64,000 bases of DNA, from assembly GCF_039993895.1 (NCBI RefSeq), contig NZ_CP121194.1:248001-312000 (forward strand), read 5' to 3'. The number at the start of each line of letters is the position of its first letter. Position 1 is the first letter of the stretch. Below are positions 27,960 to 38,800 of this stretch, piece by piece. Both the position numbers and the translations under genes were made by a program. The notes beneath the pieces are model-generated. The model did not search any database. It was not told the origin of the DNA and worked only from the letters and a program-made list of their open reading frames with translations. The stretch is from Edaphobacter paludis. GTDB taxonomy: Bacteria; Acidobacteriota; Terriglobia; Terriglobales; Acidobacteriaceae.

Positions 27960-29811
27960 GTGGAATCGAACCGAAGTCGATTATCCGCGCGATAGCACCA
28001 TTGCTGAACAATTTGAACAGCAGGTTGCCAAATCTCCGGACGCAATTGCCATTGTTGCAAACGACATTCAGTTGAGTTATCGCGAATTGGACGAACGTTC
28101 CAATCGCATTGCCCGGCATCTGCAAACCCTCGGCGTGAAACCAGACACACTTGTTGGCGTTGCAATGGGACGGTCGGAGACTCTCGTTGTCTGTCTGTTA
28201 GCCATTCTGAAAGCCGGCGGGGCATATGTCCCTTTGGACCCCACCCACCCCAAAGAGCGCCTCTGCCTGGTCATCAACGATTCGGAAATGGAGATTCTCC
28301 TCACTACATCCGAGATGCGTGAGCGGCTTCCATTGGACGCGGGCGGAGTTACTGTGCTCGATGTCGAGAACTCCGCCGCTGCTTTCGAAAGCACTGACAC
28401 AGTCGAAACGAACGCCGCCAGCCATAATCTTGCCTACGTGATCTACACCTCTGGTTCCACCGGGAAGCCTAAGGGGGTAATGGTCGAGAACCGGAATGTG
28501 GTCAACTTCTTTTCCGCCATGGACCGTGCGATCGGTTGTGCCCCCGGAGTCTGGCTCGCCGTCACCAGTTTCTCTTTCGATATCTCCGTGTTGGAGCTAT
28601 TGTGGACCTTGACCCGCGGGTTCAAGGTGGTTGTCCATGGCGACGAGGGAACAGCCACAATTGCTGATGAGATCACGCGCCACGAAGTTACACATCTGCA
28701 AATGACTCCATCACTTGCGCGCATGTTGACGCTGGATGCGCGTGCGTTCATCGCACTCGGCTTGCTCAAGCAGGTGCTGTTGGGAGGAGAGACCGTGCCT
28801 GCTTCCCTCATTCACCATATTCGCCAGATCTTCAGCGGTGAGATCCATAACATGTATGGACCGACAGAGACCACCATCTGGTCCACAACCTATCGCGTGG
28901 AAGAGCCGGGAAGGACGGTCTCAATCGGCCGCCCCATCTCCAACACCCAAATTTATTTGCTGGACGCGGAATTGCAGCCTGTTCCCGTGGGTGAAATTGG
29001 AGAACTCTTCATTGGCGGAGACGGCGTAGCCCGCGGCTATTGGAACCGGCCCGATCTTACCGCCGAGCGCTTCCTCACTATCCCTTCACTCTCACCGAAT
29101 CGCATCTACCGCACCGGCGACATTGCGCGCTTTCTGCCGGACGGGAACATCGAGTTTCTCGGTCGCGCCGACTACCAGGTCAAGCTTCGCGGCCACCGCA
29201 TAGAACCCGGCGAGATTGAAGCCATCCTGGAGCAGTGCGGTGTTGTTAGGCAGGCTGTGGTCGTAGTTCGGGAAGACAAGGAGGGCGACAAGCGCCTGGT
29301 CGCCTATCTGGTGATCAAGGAAACTGAAGTGGAGGTGGCCGGCATGCTGCGCAGCATGCTCGCGTCAAAGCTTCCGGATTACATGATTCCTTCAGCCTTC
29401 GTCTTTCTTCCCGAGTTGCCTCTCACGGATAACGGAAAAATCGATCGCAAAGCCCTGCTCAAACTGCCGCCTCCGAACGTCACTCTTAGCGCAGACGCAG
29501 GTCCGCGCGAAAACGAATCCGGACAACAAGCAAACAACGAAATCGAGCGTATCGTAGCTGCCGCGTGGCAAGATGCATTGGGAATTACCAGTGTCGGCAT
29601 GAACGATAACTTCTTCGACCTCGGTGCTCACTCCCTCACGGTCGCTGAAGTAAAGGCAAAGCTGCAAGAGGCATTGGGCCGCGAAATTTCACTCCTTGAC
29701 CTATTCCAGTTTTCTACAGTAAGTACGCTTGCTGGACACCTTGCCGGAACTCAATGGCGCCTCCAGGTCTCAGACCGCGCACAGCGCCGCAGGTTGGCTC
29801 GGCAGCCCTGA
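27937..29811 (+). CDS. NRPS loading protein: adenylation and PCP domains
   Basis: A 624-residue A-PCP protein with no condensation domain, so it should load the starter unit. Core motifs: LAYVIYTSGSTGKPKG, NMYGPTETTIW, the TGD motif, KLRGHRIEPGEIE and NGKIDRKAL. Reading the ten specificity positions against GrsA by eye gives D-I-L-Q-L-G-M-I-W-K, one change from the published glycine code DILQLGLIWK. The PCP at the C-terminus has Ser566 in LGAHSL (Ala in place of the usual Gly). Its ATG has GGAGAA 5 nt upstream and lies inside the end of the carbamoyltransferase gene. The next gene starts 7 nt after its stop. Confidence 0.93.
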   Translation: MLPVQMLEWNRTEVDYPRDSTIAEQFEQQVAKSPDAIAIVANDIQLSYRELDERSNRIARHLQTLGVKPDTLVGVAMGRSETLVVCLLAILKAGGAYVPLDPTHPKERLCLVINDSEMEILLTTSEMRERLPLDAGGVTVLDVENSAAAFESTDTVETNAASHNLAYVIYTSGSTGKPKGVMVENRNVVNFFSAMDRAIGCAPGVWLAVTSFSFDISVLELLWTLTRGFKVVVHGDEGTATIADEITRHEVTHLQMTPSLARMLTLDARAFIALGLLKQVLLGGETVPASLIHHIRQIFSGEIHNMYGPTETTIWSTTYRVEEPGRTVSIGRPISNTQIYLLDAELQPVPVGEIGELFIGGDGVARGYWNRPDLTAERFLTIPSLSPNRIYRTGDIARFLPDGNIEFLGRADYQVKLRGHRIEPGEIEAILEQCGVVRQAVVVVREDKEGDKRLVAYLVIKETEVEVAGMLRSMLASKLPDYMIPSAFVFLPELPLTDNGKIDRKALLKLPPPNVTLSADAGPRENESGQQANNEIERIVAAAWQDALGITSVGMNDNFFDLGAHSLTVAEVKAKLQEALGREISLLDLFQFSTVSTLAGHLAGTQWRLQVSDRAQRRRLARQP

Positions 29812-29818
29812 AAGGGAA

Positions 29819-32800
29819 ATGATGAAGCCCTCCAAGGTCGCAATCGTTGGCATGGCAGGACGCTTTCCCGGCGCCCGTAATATCTCGGAGTTCTGGCGAA
29901 ACCTACGCGACGGAGTCGAGTCCATCCGCTCCTACTCCGATGCTGAACTGCTCGCCGCCGGCGTGACTCCTGAAGAGTTGGCTAGTCCGGACTATGTCAA
30001 GAGGGCCTCGGTGCTTGACGATGTTCCTATGTTCGATGCATCCTTCTTTGGCCTGAGCCCAAGAGACGCTTCGATAATGGACCCGCAGCACCGGAACTTC
30101 CTCGAGTGTGCGTGGGAGGCTCTTGAAGATGCTGGTCATCCTCCCCAACACTTCGACGGTTCGATTGGCGTATTTGCCGGGTCGGGCATGAACACTTACC
30201 TCATCCATAACTTGCTGGCCAATCGCCGCCTGCTTGAAAGCAGCGGCTTATTCCAACTCAAACAGACCGGCAACGACAAGGATGTTCTGGCCACGCGCGT
30301 CTCCTACCAGTTGGACCTGCGTGGACCCAGCATTAATGTGCAGACTGCGTGCTCCACTTCTCTTGTCGCGGTTCATCTTGCCTGTCAAAGCCTTCTCAAT
30401 TGCGAGTGCGATCTGGTCTTGGCCGGCGGGGTTACCATCGAAATCCCCCATGGTCGGGGCTATATCTATCGCGATGGAGAGATTCTTTCCCGCGATGGCC
30501 ACTGCCGTTCCTTCGATGCAAGCTCGAGCGGAACTGTCTTCGGAAGTGGCCTGGGGATTGTCGTACTGCGGCGCCTTGAGGACGCACTCCAGGATTGCGA
30601 CCACATCCGGGCCGTTATTCTCGGATCGGCGATTAACAATGATGGCGCGCGCAAGGTGGGGTATTTGGCCCCAAGCGTTGAAGGCCAGGCCGCCGTCATT
30701 GCGGAAGCTCTGGATTTTGCTGGCATCAGCGCCGACGATATCTCCTATGTCGAGACCCACGGGACCGGCACGGTCGTCGGCGATCCCATAGAAGTGAGAG
30801 CCCTGACGCAAGCGTTTCGCAAGTCAACCGTCCGCAGCGGCTTATGCGGTATCGGGTCACTCAAAACCAACGTAGGCCATCTGGATGCAGCCGCAGGTGT
30901 CGCAGGCCTGATGAAGACTGTCCTCGCCCTCGAGCACCGCCAAATACCTGCCAGCCTGCATTTTCAGAATCTAAATCCCCACGTCGAGTTGAATGGAAGT
31001 CCATTTTTCGTTAACAGCCAGCTCTCGGATTGGCCGTCCAACGGATCTCCCAGGCGCGCGTGTGTGACGTCGTTGGGAATCGGTGGTACCAACGCCCACG
31101 TTGTGCTCGAAGAGGCTCCGCGGCCGCTTGAATCGCAACAGACCAAGCACTATCAACTGCTGGTTGTTTCCGCCAAGACAGACAGCGCTGTTGAGAGTGG
31201 GTTCACCAACCTCGCCACTCATCTACACACACATCCTGAGTTGCGTTTGGCAGACGTGGCCTTCACCTGCCAGGTTGGCAAGCATGCGTTTCCCCATCGC
31301 CGGGCATTGGTTGTCGAAGACACGCGAGAGGCAATAAGTGCGCTTGCAGAGGGAGAGCGCAAATACTTTGCCTCTGGTCTCTCCGCAAACGCCGCGCCCT
31401 CTGTCGTCTTCATGTTCTCTGGGCAAGGTTCCCAGTACGTCAATATGGGCCGCAATCTCTATGAGAACGAGCCGGTCTTTCGTGAAACGCTCGACCTCTG
31501 CGCCCAACAACTCATACAGCCTCTCGGGCTCGATCTGCGTCAGGCGCTGTATCCATCGGAAGAGGAGAGAGACACCGCTGCCGAAAGGCTGAATCAGACC
31601 TGGCTCACCCAGCCTGCCCTCTTCTCAATCGAATACGCCCTTGCACATTGGTGGAAGTCACTTGGCGTTGAGCCTGAAGCAATGTTGGGCCACAGTATAG
31701 GTGAATACGTGGCCGCATGTCTCGCCGGCGTCTTCTCGCTCGAAGATGCACTCGCAATTGCTGCCTACCGCGGTCGTCTGATGTACGAGCTTCCATCTGG
31801 CTCGATGCTCGCTGTTCCTCTTGCCCACAGAGACCTTCATCTCACCGGCACTCTTTCTTTAGCCGCAATCAACAACCCAGGTCTCTGTGTGGTCTCCGGG
31901 GCAACTCCTGAAATCGCGGCCCTGGAAGAGAGTCTCGCAAAGCAGTCTGTCTCTTGCCGCCGCCTGTTGACCTCGCATGCATTCCACTCCGGAATGATGG
32001 ATCCTATCCTCGGCGCGTTCGAAGAGCGGCTCCAAAGCGTAGAGCTAAAGCCTCCGAGCATCCCTTATCTCTCTAACGTTAGCGGAACCTGGATTAAGTC
32101 TGAAGAAGCTACCGATCCAGGTTATTGGGCGCGCCACCTGCGCCAGACAGTTCGCTTCTCCGACTGCCTGGCTGAGCTCTTTCGCAAGCCGGATCGAGTT
32201 TTAATTGAGGCTGGCCCCGGCAATGCGCTCACGGCTTTGGCTCGCCAGCAGGGCGGGGCAACGGCAAAAGCATTTCAGTCCCTGCCACATCCACGGGAAA
32301 CGACTACCGACCTTCGCTGCGCGCTTCACACGCTTGGTCAGGTCTGGGTTTCGGGTGTAAGCGTCGATTGGACGCAACTGCATCCGTCCGGTTCCGTTCA
32401 TCGCGTTCCGTTACCGACCTACCCTTTTGAGCACAAGAAGTTTTGGATTGAACCGGATAGAGTGCAGTTCGCGGAGACACCTCCCCACGCGTCACGTCTG
32501 GACGACGGCAAAGACTTGTCGTTCTATCGTCGCGCCTGGAGAGCCGCTCCTGCAACTCCTGCATCGACTAGCCCAGCTGGTGTCTGGATTGTTTTCAATG
32601 ACTCCTTGGGCCTCGGTGATGAAGTCGCCGCGAAGCTCAGAGCAGAGAAGCAGGATGTAATTCTGGTCGCTCCGGGTTCAAGGTATGAACGATCCCAGAA
32701 AGATAAATACACGATCAGGCCAGGTGTTCGCGACGACTATGACGCCCTGATCGCCGACAGCATCAAAAGTGGATATTCACTCAGAAAAATTCTCCACCTC

Positions 32801-35800
32801 TGGTCCGTGGAGGGTGCAGAGCCGCCGCTGGCAGAAACCATGGATCGTAGCTTCTATAGTCCACTCTATCTCGCTCAGGCGCTGGCCAATCAAGACATCG
32901 CAGACATCGACATCGCTCTGGTCTCAAACAAAATGCAACAAGTCTCTGAGGAGCCGGTCCGCAATCCAGCTCGCGCGGTGTTACTTGGCCCGGCACGAGT
33001 TGTCCCCAAAGAGCTTCCTGGAATCACTTGCTGCAGCATCGATGTGGGTCTTGAAAATGGCAACGCTACCGAGTGCGCCGCCCAGCTAATATCCGAGATG
33101 GCCTCCATCCGCGACAATGCAACTGTTGCGTTTCGCGGCAGTGAGCGATTTATTGAAACGCTTGATACCTTAAATCTGCCCGCTGCCGCTGAACGCCGCC
33201 GCTTGCAACCGCGAGGCGTGTACCTCATCACTGGTGGATTGGGCGGTATAGGGTTGGTTGTCGCCGAGCATATGGCGCGCGAATTCAACGCTCGGCTCGT
33301 TCTGGTGACCCGTTCCCTGCCGCCGCTTGAAGCGGAGTGGGAAGCCGCTCTGACCGACCCCCAGCAGACCGAGGTTAACAAGCAGAGGATTCGAAAGCTG
33401 CTTGAGATTCGAGGCATCGCGGGTGGACTGCTGGTTGTTCAAGGGGATGTCACGAATCTCGATCAGATGCGTGATGTCGTTACCTTGGCTCGACAGCGTT
33501 ATGGAAAAATCGACGGTGTCTTTCATGCCGCGGGAGTTCTCGACGATGGTCCGTTGATGCTGAAGACCGCGCAAAGCGCAGCCAGGGTAATCGATCCAAA
33601 GGTGCGTGGAACGTTAGTTTTGGAAGAGGCCCTCCGCGATACACCGTTGAGCTGCTTTGTCCTGTTCTCCTCTATTAGCTCTATCTTTCCTCCAGCGGGC
33701 CAGGTGGACTATGCTGCCGCCAATGCCTTTCTCGATGCTTTCGGGCTGAGCCGCAATGATCCTGTAACTGTCATTAACTGGGGCGCCTGGCGCGAGGTTG
33801 GGATGGGTGCGCGCTCCGCCTCACCGCATCCTTTGCTAAAAGAATGCTTGCTGGCAACGGCCGAGGAGATTGTGTACTCGAGCCATTTCTCACAACCGCA
33901 GCAGTGGTTGCTCTCTGAACATAGATTGAAGACGGGCAAGGCGCTTTTCCCAGGAACGGGATATCTGGAAATGGCTGCCGCGGCGTTCGCGCGTGGTTCG
34001 ATCCATAGCCCGATCGAATTTCAGGATGTGTTCTTCCTCGCTCCGCTGACATTCGACGCTTCTGAATCGGGAGAGGTACGTGTCCAGCTTAAGCGCGAAC
34101 AAGAAGCCGGGGCGGAGAACAGCGGCTTCCGCTTCTCCGTATTTGCGCGTCGTGGCGAGTGGATCGAACATTCCACCGGTCGCATTGAACCATGTCCGGT
34201 GCGCCCAGCATCGAAGATCGATAGCGCCGCCATAGCGGCACGGTGCCACGAACGTGAAGTCGTGTTCGATGAACAGCACCGCACCAAGCAAGAGCGTTAC
34301 GTCGATTTCGGCCCTCGCTGGCACTGTCTCAAGCGGCTGTGCATCGGCAGGTACGAGGGCCTTGCGGAGTTAGCGTTGGATAACAGCGTCTCTGCCGATT
34401 CTTCCGCGTATCACATGCATCCTGCCCTGCTCGATCTGGCAACAGGGTGCTCACTCTACCTGACTGACGGCTACGAGTCCTCCGACGACCTTTACTTTCC
34501 GTTTTCCTATAAAAAGCTCTGCGTCTACTGCACATTGCCAATCAGATTCTTCAGCCACATCCGCCCCCGTCGGGAGAACGTGCTTCACGGCGAGGTTGAA
34601 ACGTTTGATATTACGCTCTTCGATCAACAGAGCCAGGTGTTGGCGGAGATCGAAGGCTTTGCCATGCGCCGCATCGCCGATCCCACAAAATCCCCGGAGG
34701 AGAGTACGCCAGTACGCAATGCTGCTCTCCCGGGCGGAGACCAGTCAATTGAATCCTTCCATCTTTCTGGAATATCGCCACTCGACGGCGCACGAGCTTT
34801 GACGAGCATTCTTTTGGCCAGGACTCCGCTCGCGGTGGTTGCCGTCTCCCGGCCTCTCGAAGATCTTGTCAATCGCAAAGTAACTCCATCGCCACTGGTA
34901 ATTGACGCTGTGTCCAGTGCCGGACCGACAAGTGAAGGCGTAGAGGGCACTCTGGCTAACTGGTGGCAAGACCTGCTTGGCGTGGAGCGGGTAGGACTGG
35001 ATGACGACTTTTTCGGTCTGGGAGGGCATTCCTTGATCGGCGTCCGCCTTCTTGCCAAGATAAAAAGGGCCTATCAGGTGGACCTCGAACTTGCTGTCCT
35101 GTTTGAAGCGCGAACAGTACGCCAGCTCGCCGAGGCGATTCGCAAAGCACAACAGCCGGACACCACGGAACAAGGCGCCTTGTCTCAGAACCGCATGGTA
35201 CCGATTGCGCATAGTACAGCCGAGGCTCCAGTACCGTCTTTCGGACAAGAGCGTTTATGGCTCCTCGAACAAATCGAAGGCGGCACAGCGCAATACAACA
35301 TTAGCTTCAGTCTGAGTTTGGAGGGAACTCTGGATCTTGCCGCACTCAAGAGTGCCTTGAGTGCCGTGGTCCAGCGCCATGAACCACTTCGTACGCGCTT
35401 CATCCATGCGGAGGGTCAGCTCCAGCTTAAGATTCCCGCGGAGCTTGAAGTCTTGCTGCCTGTCACCGATTTGAGTGGCATAGAGCAGGACAGGCGAGAG
35501 GAATTGCTTTCGGCAGCGCTGCATGCGGAGGCGAACCGGCCCATTGTTCTCGATCGCGATCCAGTGATTCGGGCAGCTTTATACCGCATGGACGAATGCG
35601 AGCACGCGCTGCAATTGACTGTTCATCATATAGCGTCGGATGGGTGGTCAATGGGAGTTCTATTTCGCGATTTTTCCGCCTTCTACAATGCCGGGTTTAC
35701 TGGCGCGGTCGCCCAGCTTCCTGATCTTCCGATTGCATATTCCGACTACGCACGTTGGCAGCGAGAGCAATTCGCCGGGCCTGAAGGGGAACGCCTGATC

Positions 35801-38800
35801 TCGTACTGGAAGGAGCAGGTGAAGGGAAGCTCATTTGCGCTGCAACTGCCAACGGATCATCCTCGCCCGGCACTGCAAACATTTTGTGGCACTGCCCGGC
35901 AATACTGGCTGTCCACCGAACTGACGACGGCAATCCGTGAGTTTTGCCTTCGGGAGACCGTGACGCCGTTTATGGTGGCGCTTGCTGCGCTCTATGCGGT
36001 GCTTGCCCGCTATTCCGGCCAGAACGACATCTTGATTGGCTCACCGATTGCAGCGCGGTCTCGAATCGAGACCCAAGATCTGGTTGGCTTCTTTACAAAT
36101 ACAGTCATCCTGCGCGGCAAACTCGATGGCGATCCGGCCTTCCACGAACTGGTGCAACGGGTTCGGCAGACTGCTCTGGAAGCCTATGCCCATCAGGATT
36201 TGCCCCTCGAATTACTGATCGACAAGATTAGGCCGGAACAGGATCGGAGTAGATCGGCGCTGTTTCAGGTCATGTTGATCTTCCAGAACTGGGTGTTACC
36301 TAAGCTGGAGTTACATGGGCTGGAAGGATCGGCACAGGTGGTCCGAACTGACAACTCGAAGTTCGACTTCACGATCGAGCTGCGTTCGGTCGGAGAGGCG
36401 ATCGAGGGAGTGATCGAGTACAACACCGATCTATTCGACGCCGACACCATAGATCGGCTATGGGGACACCTGGCCGGCTATCTTCACAGGGCAATTGCAG
36501 CGCCCGAACAGAGAGCGGGAACGATCTCGCTGCTGACATCCCGGGAACGGCACGTGCTGGCGGAGTGGAATGCAACGGAGCGGGCGTATCCGCGAGAAAC
36601 ATCGCTGGCGGAGTTGGTTGAAGCGCAAGTGGAGCGGACGCCGCGCGCGATCGCCGTGGTTTTCGGAGAGCAACGGCTCACCTACCGGGAGTTGAACGAG
36701 CGGGCCAACCAACTAGCCCACGAGTTATGCAAACATGGTGCGGGCAAGGATCAGCTGGTGGGGCTGTTTGTCGAACGCTCGATCGAAATGGTGGTGGCAC
36801 TGTTGGCGATCGTGAAGACGGGATCAGCGTACCTGCCGCTGGATCCATTGCTGCCAGCCGAACGGCTCAGGCACATGTTGGAAGACAGTGGCGTTCGGGT
36901 GGTGGTAACAGAGCAGAGCCTGCGTGGGAAACTGCCGGCGTTTGGCGGCGTGGCAATCTTGCTGGAAGACGCAGACTGGCAGGAGAACCGCCGCGATAAT
37001 CTTGCGGCAACAGTCGGACCCGAAGATCTGGCATATTTGATCTACACGTCGGGCTCGACAGGAAAGAGCAAAGGGGTGGAAGTCCCACGGGGGGCGCTAA
37101 CGAATTTCTTATGGTCGATGCGCGAGTGGCTTCAGTTGAGCGAACGCGACCGGCTCTTGGCGGTGACTACGATCTCGTTCGATATTGCGGGCTTGGAACT
37201 GTGGCTGCCGCTGCTGATCGGGGCACAGATTGTGATAGCAAGCCGCGAGGAAGCGGCAGATGGCAATGCGTTACGCGGTTTGCTGGATCGACACAGTATC
37301 ACCGTCATGCAGGCTACTCCTGTGACCTGGCAACTTCTGTTCGATTCAGGCTGGAGCGGCAAGCCAGATCTGCAGACGGTATGTGGAGGCGAAGCTATGC
37401 CGCGGGAACTGGCGGCGCAACTGGTGCCCGTGGTGGAAAGGGTATGGAATCTCTATGGACCGACAGAAACTACGATCTGGTCGACCGGGTACCGCGTGAC
37501 CGATGGGCAGGAGCCGGTTCTGATCGGTCGCCCCTTGGCGAACACCAATTGCTATATTTTGAACGAACAGGGACAGCAGGTGCCGGTTGGAGTTACAGGA
37601 GAGTTGTACATTGGCGGCGACGGGCTTGCGCGCGGATACCGCAACCTCCCAGAGCTGACTGCGGAAAAGTTTGTAGCCGACCCGTTCCGTACGGGCGAGG
37701 CCCGGATGTACCGCACCGGGGACCTTGCGCGTTATCGGGCAGATGGCAACATTGAGTGCCTGGGGCGGATCGATTATCAGGTCAAGATTCGCGGCTATCG
37801 CATCGAACTCGGTGAGATCGAGGCGGCGCTAAAGGACCAGCCGGAGATCAAGCAGGCTGTAGTCATCGCACGTGAGGATAGGCCGGGAGACAAGCGGCTG
37901 GTGGCCTATATGGTGTCTTCAGCCAGCCCTCTGCCGACGACGTTCGAGTTGAGCATGCGGCTGAAACGACAGCTTCCGGATTACATGGTCCCGACGGCCT
38001 ACGTGTTTCTCGATCAGGTTCCGATCTCAACCAACGGCAAAATCGATCGCAAGGCTCTCCCGTCCCCCGCGGAGAAACAGACGTTACACGCGGATACCTA
38101 CATTGCTCCCCGAAGCGACCTTGAGAAGATGCTTGCCGGAATATGGGCCGAGATCTTAGAGGTGGAACAGGTAGGACTGGATGACGATTTTTTTGGCTTG
38201 GGAGGACACTCCTTGGTTGGCGTACGCCTTTTGGCCAAGATCAAAAAGACTTATCAGGTGAATCTCGAACTTGCTGTCCTTTTTGAAGCGCGCACAGTAC
38301 GCCAGCTCGCCGAGGTAATTCGTAAGTCGAAACAGCCGGCCAGTGCGGAATATACTCTGGTGCCCATTCAGCCCAATGGTTCCCGTATCCCCTTCTTCTG
38401 CGTTCATGGTGTTGGAGGAGGCGTGCTTAATTATCAGGCAATAGCGAAAGCTCTCGATCCCGACCAGCCCTTTTATGCGTTTCGCTCACTACTTCTAACT
38501 CGGGAGGATATTCAGGAAACTTCGGTAGAAGAGCTGGCTTCCACTTACATCAAGGAGATGCGGTCTCTTTTGCCGCAAGGGCCTTATCTGATCGGAGGCG
38601 GGTCCTTTGGAGGAATTGTTGCCTTTGAGATGGCACAACAGCTTTATGCGCAAGGTGCAGAGCCTGCGTTGCTCGTCTTGTTCGACACCTCCGCTCCAGG
38701 GAGCGTCCAGCGCGTAGGGACCACCGAGAAGCTTCGTGGCTTCGGGCAGAGACTTCGAGCTCAAGGTGTCCCTTATCTTGTTCGAAAAGTGGCAATGAAG

